Source: Tritrichomonas musculus (Eukaryota > Parabasalia > Tritrichomonadida > Tritrichomonadidae). Taken from it: a stretch of 64,000 bases of DNA. Position numbers and translations under genes: made by a program. The notes under the pieces are model-generated. The model was not told the DNA's origin. It worked only from the letters and a program-made list of their open reading frames with translations, and ran no database searches. Below are positions 29,546 to 41,500 of the stretch, piece by piece; position 1 is the stretch's first letter, and each line of letters starts with the position of its first letter. The DNA is taken from contig JAPFFF010000039.1 in the NCBI GenBank assembly GCA_039105265.1, positions 496,001 through 560,000 of the forward strand, read 5' to 3'.

Positions 29546-32500
29546 TTAGTTAGCAAGTGCTGCATCATCAACATCGCCGATTTCGATCAATGCCTTCCTG
29601 TATTTCTCGACGAGTTTGGAAAGGTTGTTGTGATCAATTTCTGCGTTCTGGATTGTTTCAGTCAACTTAACGTTCAATTGTGAGATTTCCATCTTGAGTC
29701 TTTCGATTTCGGCTGATAAGTTGTCGTGGTCTTGTTGAGCATCACGTTGTGTTTGAGCCAATTCTTGCTTTAATCTTTCGATTTCGGCTGATAAGTTGTC
29801 ATGATCTTGTTGAGCGTCACGTTGTGTTTCGGATAATTCGCTGGTCAAACGTTCGATTTCAGCCTTAAGTCTTTCGATTTCGTTGGACAAGTTGTCATGA
29901 TCTTGTTGTGCAGAACGTTGTGTTTGTTCCAATTCCATCTTTAAGCGATCGATTTCGGAAGTCATTTCGAAGATCTTTGAGTTCAAGTTATCGATTTCTG
30001 AGTTCTTTTCTTGGATTTCACGTGATAAGTTGTCGTGGTCTTGTTGAGCATCATGTTGTGTTTGAGCCAATTCTTGCTTCAATCTTTCGATTTCGCTTGA
30101 TAAGTTGTCATGATCTTGTTGGGCATCACGTTGAGCACCAGCTAATTCCATCTTTAAGCGTTCGATTTCAGATGTCAATTCGAAGATCTTTGAGTTCAAT
30201 CCATCGATTTCGTGTTGCATGTTGTCATGGTCTTCAGAAGCTTTACGTTGTGTTTCTGACAATTCTTGTCTTAAGCGTTCAATTTCATTGTTCAAGTCGC
30301 CGATCTTTGAGTTCAAGCTTTCAATTGTTGACTTGTAGTTGCAGATTTCAGATGACATGCTTGAGATTTGTGAGTTCAATCTTTGTATTTCATCTGATAA
30401 TTTGTCGTGGTCTGCTTGTGCATCTCTCTTCAAGCTTTCGATTTCACTCTTGAGGCTTGTCGTTTCTTCTTGTCCCTTGTTTTGTGTTTCACTTAAGACA
30501 GTGTTGACACGTTGTATTTCAGATGTCATGTTGGAGATCTTGCTGTTGCAGTTTTGTATTTCAGTGTTCTTGTTCTGAATTTCATTGTTTCTTGATTCAA
30601 TTTCACGTGTTAAGTTCTGATGGTCTTCTTGTGCTTTACGTTCTGTTTCACGGACAACATTGTTGACACGTTCAACTTCTGATTTCATTTCATTGACCTT
30701 GTTTTCATAGTTGTTTACAACACGTTCATTTTCGGATTTCATGTCGCTGATCTTGCTTTCGTAATTGTTCTTGACATTTTCGATTTCTCTTGTCATTTCT
30801 GATTTCATGTCACTGATCTTGCTTTCGTAGTTGTTAATGACACGTTCGTTTTCGGATTTGATCTCGCTGATCTTGCTTTCGTAGTTGTTCTTGACATTTT
30901 CGATTTCTCTTGTCATTTCTGATTTCATGTCACTGATCTTGCTTTCATAGTTGTTTGTGACACGTTCAATTTCGGACTTCATCTCGCTGATCTTGTTTTC
31001 GTAGTTGTTGACGATACGTTCGTTTTCTGATTTCATCTCGCTGATCTTGCTTTCATAGTTGTTTGTGATACGTTCGATTTCTCTTGTCATTTCTGATTTC
31101 ATATCATTGATCTTGCTTTCGTAGTTGTTTGTGATGCGTTCAATTTCTTTGGTCATTTCAGACTTCAATTCACTGATCTTGTTTTCGTAGTTGTTTGTAA
31201 TACGTTCAATTTCAGACTTCATTTCTGAAACCTTGTTGTTCAAGTTCTGGATTTCAGTGTTCTTGCTTTCAACAGTCCTTGTTAATTCGGTGACCTTGTT
31301 GTTCAAGTTCTGGATTTCAGTGTTCTTGCTTTCGATTGTTCTTGTTAATTCAGTGACCTTGTTGTTCAAGTTCTGGATTTCAGTGTTCTTGCTTTCAATT
31401 GTTCTTGTTAATTCAGTGACCTTGTTGTTCAAGTTCTGAATCTCGGTGTTCTTGCTTTCGATTGTTCTTGTTAATTCTGTGACCTTGTTGTTCAAGTTTT
31501 CAATTTCACGTGTTAAGTTGTCATGATCTTGTTGTGCTTTACGTTCTGTTTCACGGAGAACATTGTTGACACGTTCAATTTCTCTTGTTAATTCTGTGAC
31601 CTTGTTGTTCAAGTTCTGGATTTCAGAGTTCTTGCTTTCAATTGTTGATTGTAATTCAGAAACCTTGTTGTTGAGTGTTTCGATTTGTTGCTTGTAGTTG
31701 TTGATTTCGTTGTTAAGCTTTTCGATCTCTCTGTCCTTGTTCTGGATGTCACGTGTTAATTCGGAGATCTTGCTGTTGAGTGTTTGGATTGTTGATGTCA
31801 TTTCGCTGATCTTGTTGTTGAGGTTTTCGATTTGTTGCTTGTAGTTGTTGATTTCGTTGTTGAGCTTTTCGATCTCTCTGTCCTTGTTTTCGACTTCACG
31901 TGTTAATTCGGTGATCTTGCTGTTGAGGTTCTGGATTTCACGTGTCATTTCACTGATCTTGCTGTTGAGCTCTTGGATTGTTGAAGTCATTTCGCTGATC
32001 TTGTTGTTGAGGTTTTCAATTTGTTGCTTGTAGTTGTTGATTTCGTTGTTGAGCTTTTCGATCTCTCTGTCCTTGTTCTGGATGTCACGTGTTAATTCGG
32101 AGATCTTGCTGTTGAGTTCCTGGATTGTTGATGTCATTTCGCTGATCTTGTTGTTGAGGTTTTCGATTTGTTGCTTGTAGTTGTTGATTTCGTTGTTGAG
32201 TTTTTCGATCTCTCTGTCCTTGTTTTCGACTTCACGTGTTAATTCGGTGATCTTGCTGTTGAGGTTCTGGATTTCACGTGTCATTTCACTGATCTTGTTG
32301 TTGAGTGTTTCGATTTGTTGCTTGTAATTGTTGATTTCATTGTTCAAGTCGTTGATCTTGTTGTTAAGCTTTTCGATCTCTCTGTCCTTGTTTTCAACTT
32401 CACGTGTTAATTCAGAAATCTTGCTGTTGAGTGTTTGGATTGTTGATGTTAATTCTGAGATCTTGTTGTTGAGTGTTTCGATTTGTTGCTTGTAATTGTT

Positions 32501-35500
32501 GATTTCATTGTTCAAGTCGTTGATCTTGCCGTTAAGCTTTTCGATTTCTCTGTCCTTGTTTTCGATTTCACGTGTTAATTCAGAAATCTTGCTGTTGAGT
32601 TGTTCGATCTCTCTGTTCTTTTCTTCAAGTTCGCGTGTTAAGTCATTGATCTTACCGTTGAGTTGTTCGATTTGTTGCTTGTAGTTTTCAATTTCTGAGT
32701 TCAATCTTGAGATTTCGTTGGTCAATTCAGAGATCTTGCTGTTGAGTGATTCGATCTCTCTGTCCTTGGCTTCGATTGTGGATTGCAATTCTGAGATCTT
32801 GTTGTTGAGTTGTTCGATCTCTCTGTTCTTTTCTTCAAGTTCACGTGTTAAGTCATTGATCTTGCCGTTGAGTTGTTCGATTTGTTGCTTGTAGTTCTCA
32901 ATTTCAGAGTTCAATCTTGAGATTTCGTTGGTTAATTCAGAGATCTTGCTGTTGAGTGATTCAATTGTTGATTGTAATTCATTGATCTTGTTGTTGAGGC
33001 TTTCGATTTCACGATCTTTAGCTTCGATTGTTGATTGTAATTCTGAAATCTTGTTGTTGAGTTGTTCGATCTGTTGCTTGTAGTTTTCGATTTCAGAGTT
33101 CAATCTTGAGATTTCGTTGGTTAATTCAGAGATCTTTCCGTTGAGGCTTTCGATTTCACGATCTTTAGCTTCAATTGTTGATTGTAATTCTGAGATCTTG
33201 TTGTTGAGTTGTTCAATTTCTCTGTTCTTTTCTTCAAGTTCACGTGTTAAATCATTGATCTTGCCGTTGAGTTGTTCGATTTGTTGCTTGTAGTTCTCAA
33301 TTTCAGAATTCAATCTTGAGATTTCGTTGGTTAATTCAGAGATCTTGCTGTTGAGTGATTCAATTGTTGATTGTAATTCATTGATCTTGTTGTTGAGGCT
33401 TTCGATTTCACGATCTTTAGCTTCGATTGTTGATTGTAATTCTGAAATCTTGCTGTTGAGTTGTTCAATTTCTCTGTTCTTTTCTTCAAGTTCGCGTGTT
33501 AAGTCATTGATCTTACCGTTGAGTTGTTCGATTTGTTGCTTGTAGTTTTCAATTTCTGAGTTCAATCTTGAGATTTCGTTGGTCAATTCAGAGATCTTGC
33601 TGTTGAGTGATTCAATTGTTGATTGTAATTCATTGATCTTGTTGTTGAGTGATTCGATCTCTCTGTCCTTGGCTTCGATTGTGGATTGCAATTCTGAGAT
33701 CTTGCTGTTGAGTTGTTCAATTTCTCTGTTCTTTTCTTCAAGTTCCCGGGTCAAATCATTGATCTTGTTGTTGAGTTGTTCGATCTGTTGCTTGTAGTTT
33801 TCGATTTCAGAGTTCAATCTTGAGATTTCGTTGGTTAATTCAGAGATCTTTCCGTTGAGGCTTTCGATTTCACGATCTTTAGCTTCAATTGTTGATTGTA
33901 ATTCTGAAATCTTGTTGTTGAGTTGTTCAATTTCTCTGTTCTTTTCTTCAAGTTCACGTGTTAAATCATTGATCTTGCCGTTGAGTTGTTCGATTTGTTG
34001 CTTGTAGTTCTCAATTTCAGAATTCAATCTTGAGATTTCGTTGGTTAATTCAGAGATCTTGCTGTTGAGTGATTCAATTGTTGATTGTAATTCATTGATC
34101 TTGCTGTTGAGGCTTTCGATTTCACGATCTTTAGCTTCGATTGTTGATTGTAATTCTGAAATCTTGTTGTTGAGTTGTTCGATCTGTTGCTTGTAGTTTT
34201 CGATTTCTTTGTTCAAGTCGTTGATCTTGTTGTTGAGTGATTCGATCTCTCTGTCCTTGGCTTCGATTGTGGATTGCAATTCGCTGATCTTGCTGTTAAG
34301 GCTTTCAATTGTTGATGTTAATTCTGAGATCTTACTGTTGAGTTGTTCGATTTGTTGCTTGTAGTTTTCGATTTCAGAGTTCAATCTTGAGATTTCGTTG
34401 GTTAATTCAGAGATCTTGCTGTTGAGTGATTCGATTTCACGATCTTTAGCTTCAATTGTTGATTGTAATTCTGAGATCTTGTTGTTGAGTTGTTCAATTT
34501 CTCTGTTCTTTTCTTCAAGTTCACGTGTTAAGTCATTGATCTTGCTGTTGAGTTGTTCGATTTGTTGTTTGTAGTTCTCAATTTCAGAATTCAATCTTGA
34601 GACTTCGTTGGTCAATTCAATGATCTTTCCGTTGAGGCTTTCGATCTCTCTGTCCTTGGCTTCGATTGTTGATTGTAATTCGCTGATCTTGTTGTTGAGT
34701 CCTTCGATTTGTTGTTTGAGGTTCTCGATTTCTGATTGTAATTCGCTGATCTTTCCATTGAGCGATTCTATTTCACGATCTTTGGCTTCGATTGTTGATT
34801 GTAATTCAGAAATCTTGCTGTTGAGTGATTCAATCTCACGATCTTTGGCTTCAATTGTTGATTGTAATTCTGAGATCTTTCCATTGAGTTGTTCGATTTG
34901 TTGTTTGTAGTTCTCAATTTCAGAATTCAATCTTGAGACTTCGTTGGTCAATTCAGTGATCTTTCCGTTGAGGCTTTCGATCTCTCTGTCCTTGGCTTCG
35001 ATTGTTGATTGTAATTCGCTGATCTTTCCATTGAGTGCCTCGATCTCTCTGTCCTTGGCTTCGATTGTTGATTGTAATTCGCTGATCTTGTTGTTGAGTC
35101 CTTCGATTTGTTGTTTGAGGTTCTCGATTTCTGATTGTAATTCGCTGATCTTTCCATTGAGCGATTCTATTTCACGATCTTTGGCTTCGATTGTTGATTG
35201 TAATTCAGAAATCTTGCTGTTGAGGGATTCAATTGTAGATGTTAATTCACTGATCTTGCTGTTGAGTGATTCAATCTCACGATCTTTGGCTTCAATTGTT
35301 GATTGTAATTCTGAGATCTTTCCATTGAGTTGTTCGATTTGTTGTTTGTAGTTCTCAATTTCAGAATTCAATCTTGAGACTTCGTTGGTCAATTCAGTGA
35401 TCTTTCCGTTGAGGCTTTCGATCTCTCTGTCCTTGGCTTCGATTGTTGATTGTAATTCGCTGATCTTTCCATTGAGTGCCTCGATCTCTCTGTCCTTGGC

Positions 35501-38500
35501 TTCGATTGTTGATTGTAATTCGCTGATCTTGTTGTTGAGTCCTTCGATTTGTTGTTTGAGGTTCTCGATTTCTGATTGCAATTCGCTGATCTTTCCATTG
35601 AGCGATTCAATCTCACGATCTTTGGCTTCAATTGTTGATTGTAATTCAGAAATCTTTCCGTTGAGTTGTTCGATTTGTTGCTTGTAGTTTTCGATTTCAG
35701 AGTTCAATCTTGAGATTTCGTTGGTCATTTCTGTGATCTTTCCGTTGAGAGCTTCAATTTCTCTGTCTTTAGCTTCAACAGTGGATTGAAGTTCAGCAAT
35801 CTTTCCGTTGAGGGTTTCAATTGTTGAATTCAATTCATTGATCTTTCCGTTGAGTGATTCGATTTCACGGTCTTTGGCTTCGATTGTTGATTGTAATTTT
35901 GAAACCTTGTTGTTGAGAGCCTCAATTTGTTGTTTGTAGTTTTCGATTTCGGAGTTCAATCTTGAGATTTCGTTTGTCAACTCTGTGATCTTTCCGTTGA
36001 GGTTTTCGATCTCTCTATCTTTAGCTTCAATTGTTGATTGTAATTCGCTGATCTTGCCGTTGAGAGCTTCAATTTCTCTGTTCTTGGCTTCAACTGTGGA
36101 TTGTAATTCTGCAATTTTGCCGTTGAGTGTTTCAATTTGTTGCTTGTAGTTCTCAATTTCAGAATTCAATCTTGAGATTTCATTGGTCATCTCTGTGATC
36201 TTAGCGTTGAGTCCTTCGATTGTTGATTGTAATTCGCTGATCTTTCCGTTGAGAGCTTCAATTTCTCTGTCTTTAGCTTCAACTGTAGATTGAAGTTCAG
36301 CAATCTTTCCGTTGAGGGTTTCAATTGTTGAATTCAATTCATTGATCTTTCCGTTGAGTGATTCGATTTCACGGTCTTTGGCTTCAATTGTTGATTGTAA
36401 TTCGCTGATCTTGCCGTTGAGAGCTTCGATTTCTCTGTTCTTGGCTTCAACTGTGGATTGAAGTTCAGCGATTTGTCCGTTGAGGCCTTCAATTGTTGAT
36501 TGTAATTCATTGATCTTGCCGTTGAGTGCTTCGATTTCTCTGTTCTTGGCTTCAACTGTGGATTGAAGTTCAGCGATTTGTCCGTTGAGGCCTTCAATTG
36601 TTGATTGTAATTCATTGATCTTTCCGTTGAGTGCTTCAATCTCTCTGTTCTTGGCTTCAACAGTTGATTGTAATTCAGCGATTTGTCCGTTGAGGCCTTC
36701 GATTGTTGATTGTAATTCATTGATCTTGCCGTTGAGGGCTTCGATTGTGGCTGTCATCTCGCTGATCTTGCCGTTGAGTGCTTCAATCTCTCTGTTCTTG
36801 GCTTCAACTGTTGATTGTAATTCAGCGATTTGTCCGTTGAGGCCTTCGATTGTTGATTGTAATTCGCTGATCTTGCCGTTGAGTGCTTCGATTTCTCTGT
36901 TCTTGGCTTCAACTGTGGATTGAAGTTCAGCGATTTGTCCGTTGAGGCCTTCAATTGTTGATTGTAATTCGCTGATCTTGCCGTTGAGTGCTTCAATCTC
37001 TCTGTTCTTAGCTTCAACAGTTGATTGTAATTCAGCGATTTGTCCGTTGAGGCCTTCAATTGTTGATTGTAATTCGCTGATCTTGCCGTTGAGTGCTTCG
37101 ATTTCTCTGTTCTTGGCTTCAACTGTTGATTGTAATTCAGCGATTTGTCCGTTGAGGCCTTCAATTGTTGATTGTAATTCATTGATCTTTCCGTTGAGTG
37201 CTTCAATCTCTCTGTTCTTGGCTTCAACAGTTGATTGTAATTCAGCGATTTGTCCGTTGAGGCCTTCGATTGTTGATTGTAATTCGCTGATCTTGCCGTT
37301 GAGTGCTTCAATCTCTCTGTTCTTGGCTTCAACTGTTGATTGTAATTCAGCGATTTGTCCGTTGAGGCCTTCAATTGTTGATTGTAATTCATTGATCTTT
37401 CCGTTGAGTGCTTCAATCTCTCTGTTCTTGGCTTCAACAGTTGATTGTAATTCAGCGATTTGTCCGTTGAGGCCTTCGATTGTTGATTGTAATTCGCTGA
37501 TCTTGCCGTTGAGTGCTTCGATTTCTCTGTTCTTGGCTTCAACAGTTGATTGTAATTCAGCGATTTGTCCGTTGAGGCCTTCAATTGTTGATTGTAATTC
37601 ATTGATCTTTCCGTTGAGTGCTTCAATCTCTCTGTTCTTGGCTTCAACAGTTGATTGTAATTCAGCGATTTGTCCGTTGAGGCCTTCGATTGTTGATTGT
37701 AATTCGCTGATCTTGCCGTTGAGTGCTTCAATCTCTCTGTTCTTGGCTTCAACTGTTGATTGTAATTCAGCGATTTGTCCGTTGAGGCCTTCAATTGTTG
37801 ATTGTAATTCATTGATCTTTCCGTTGAGTGCTTCAATCTCTCTGTTCTTAGCTTCAACAGTTGATTGTAATTCAGCGATTTGTCCGTTGAGGCCTTCAAT
37901 TGTTGATTGTAATTCATTGATCTTGCCGTTGAGTGCTTCGATTTCTCTGTTCTTGGCTTCAACAGTTGATTGTAATTCAGCGATTTGTCCGTTGAGGCCT
38001 TCAATTGTTGATTGTAATTCATTGATCTTGCCGTTGAGGGCTTCGATTGTGGCTGTCATCTCGCTGATCTTGCCGTTGAGTGCTTCAATCTCTCTGTTCT
38101 TGGCTTCAACTGTGGATTGTAATTCAGCGATTTGTCCGTTGAGGCCTTCGATTGTTGATTGTAATTCATTGATCTTGCCGTTGAGGGCTTCGATTTCTCT
38201 GTTCTTGGCTTCAACTGTGGATTGTAATTCAGCGATTTGTCCGTTGAGGCCTTCAATTGTTGATTGTAATTCATTGATCTTGCCGTTGAGTGCTTCAATC
38301 TCTCTGTTCTTAGCTTCAACAGTTGATTGTAATTCAGCGATTTGTCCGTTGAGGCCTTCGATTGTTGATTGTAATTCGCTGATCTTGCCGTTGAGTGCTT
38401 CGATTTCTCTGTTCTTGGCTTCAACTGTGGATTGAAGTTCAGCGATTTGTCCGTTGAGGCCTTCAATTGTTGATTGTAATTCATTGATCTTGCCGTTGAG

Positions 38501-41500
38501 TGCTTCAATCTCTCTGTTCTTAGCTTCAACTGTTGATTGTAATTCAGCTATTTGTCCGTTGAGGCCTTCAATTGTTGATTGTAATTCATTGATCTTGCCG
38601 TTGAGTGCTTCAATCTCTCTGTTCTTAGCTTCAACTGTTGATTGTAATTCAGCTATTTGTCCGTTGAGGCCTTCAATTGTTGATTGTAATTCATTGATCT
38701 TGCCGTTGAGTGCTTCAATCTCTCTGTTCTTGGCTTCAGTTGATTGTAATTCAGCGATTTGTCCGTTGAGGCTTGGCTTCAACAGTTGATTGTAATTCAG
38801 CGATTTGTCCGTTGAGGCCTTCAATTGTTGATTGTAATTCATTGATCTTGCCGTTGAGTGCTTCAATCTCTCTGTTCTTAGCTTCAACTGTTGATTGTAA
38901 TTCAGCTATTTGTCCGTTGAGGCCTTCAATTGTTGATTGTAATTCATTGATCTTGCCGTTGAGTGCTTCAATCTCTCTGTTCTTGGCTTCAACTGTGGAT
39001 TGTAATTCTGCGATTTGTCCGTTGAGGCCTTCGATTGTTGATTGTAATTCGCTGATCTTGCCGTTGAGTGCTTCAATCTCTCTGTTCTTGGCTTCAACAG
39101 TTGATTGTAATTCAGCGATTTGTCCGTTGAGGCCTTCAATTGTTGATTGTAATTCATTGATCTTGCCGTTGAGGGCTTCGATTGTGGCTGTCATCTCGCT
39201 GATCTTGCCGTTGAGTGCTTCAATCTCTCTGTTCTTGGCTTCAACTGTTGATTGTAATTCAGCGATTTGTCCGTTGAGGCCTTCGATTGTTGATTGTAAT
39301 TCGCTGATCTTGCCGTTGAGTGCTTCAATCTCTCTGTTCTTGGCTTCAACTGTGGATTGAAGTTCAGCGATTTGTCCGTTGAGGCCTTCAATTGTTGATT
39401 GTAATTCATTGATCTTGCCGTTGAGTGCTTCAATCTCTCTGTTCTTGGCTTCAACTGTTGATTGTAATTCAGCGATTTGTCCGTTGAGTCCTTCGATTGT
39501 TGATTGTAATTCATTGATCTTGCCGTTGAGTGCTTCAATCTCTCTGTTCTTGGCTTCAACTGTTGATTGTAATTCAGCGATTTGTCCGTTGAGTCCTTCG
39601 ATTGTTGATTGTAATTCGCTGATCTTGCCGTTGAGTGCTTCGATTTCTCTGTTCTTGGCTTCAACTGTGGATTGTAATTCTGCGATTTGTCCGTTGAGGC
39701 CTTCAATTGTTGATTGTAATTCGCTGATCTTGCCGTTGAGTGCTTCGATTTCTCTGTTCTTGGCTTCAACTGTGGATTGTAATTCTGCGATTTGTCCGTT
39801 GAGTCCTTCGATTGTTGATTGTAATTCGCTGATCTTGCCGTTGAGTGCTTCGATTTCTCTGTTCTTGGCTTCAACTGTTGATTGTAATTCAGCGATTTGT
39901 CCGTTGAGGCCTTCGATTGTTGATTGTAATTCGCTGATCTTGCCGTTGAGTGCTTCAATCTCTCTGTTCTTGGCTTCAACTGTGGATTGTAATTCAGCGA
40001 TTTGTCCGTTGAGGCCTTCGATTGTTGATTGTAATTCGCTGATCTTGCCGTTGAGTGCTTCAATCTCTCTGTTCTTGGCTTCAACTGTGGATTGTAATTC
40101 AGCGATTTGTCCGTTGAGGCCTTCAATTGTTGATTGTAATTCATTGATCTTGCCGTTGAGGGCTTCGATTGTGGCTGTCATCTCGCTGATCTTGCCGTTG
40201 AGTGCTTCAATCTCTCTGTTCTTGGCTTCAACTGTTGATTGTAATTCAGCGATTTGTCCGTTGAGTCCTTCGATTGTTGATTGTAATTCGCTGATCTTGC
40301 CGTTGAGTGCTTCAATCTCTCTGTTCTTGGCTTCAACTGTGGATTGTAATTCAGCGATTTGTCCGTTGAGGCCTTCGATTGTTGATTGTAATTCATTGAT
40401 CTTGCCGTTGAGTGCTTCAATCTCTCTGTTCTTGGCTTCAACTGTGGATTGTAATTCAGCGATTTGTCCGTTGAGGCCTTCGATTGTTGATTGTAATTCA
40501 TTGATCTTGCCGTTGAGTGCTTCGATTTCTCTGTTCTTGGCTTCAACTGTTGATTGTAATTCAGCGATTTGTCCGTTGAGGCCTTCAATTGTTGATTGTA
40601 ATTCATTGATCTTGCCGTTGAGTGCTTCAATCTCTCTGTTCTTGGCTTCAACAGTTGATTGTAATTCTGCGATTTGTCCGTTGAGGCCTTCGATTGTTGA
40701 TTGTAATTCGCTGATCTTGCCGTTGAGTGCTTCAATCTCTCTGTTCTTGGCTTCAACTGTTGATTGTAATTCAGCGATTTGTCCGTTGAGGCCTTCAATT
40801 GTTGATTGTAATTCATTGATCTTGCCGTTGAGGGCTTCGATTGTGGCTGTCATCTCGCTGATCTTGCCGTTGAGTGCTTCAATCTCTCTGTTCTTGGCTT
40901 CAACTGTTGATTGTAATTCAGCGATTTGTCCGTTGAGGCCTTCGATTGTTGATTGTAATTCGCTGATCTTGCCGTTGAGTGCTTCAATCTCTCTGTTCTT
41001 GGCTTCAACTGTGGATTGAAGTTCAGCGATTTGTCCGTTGAGGCCTTCAATTGTTGATTGTAATTCATTGATCTTGCCGTTGAGTGCTTCAATCTCTCTG
41101 TTCTTGGCTTCAACTGTTGATTGTAATTCAGCGATTTGTCCGTTGAGTCCTTCGATTGTTGATTGTAATTCGCTGATCTTGCCGTTGAGTGCTTCGATTT
41201 CTCTGTTCTTGGCTTCAACTGTGGATTGTAATTCTGCGATTTGTCCGTTGAGGCCTTCGATTGTTGATTGTAATTCGCTGATCTTGCCGTTGAGTGCTTC
41301 AATCTCTCTGTTCTTGGCTTCAACTGTTGATTGTAATTCAGCGATTTGTCCGTTGAGTCCTTCGATTGTTGATTGTAATTCATTGATCTTGCCGTTGAGT
41401 GCTTCGATTTCTCTGTTCTTGGCTTCAACTGTGGATTGTAATTCTGCGATTTGTCCGTTGAGGCCTTCAATTGTTGATTGTAATTCATTGATCTTTCCGT

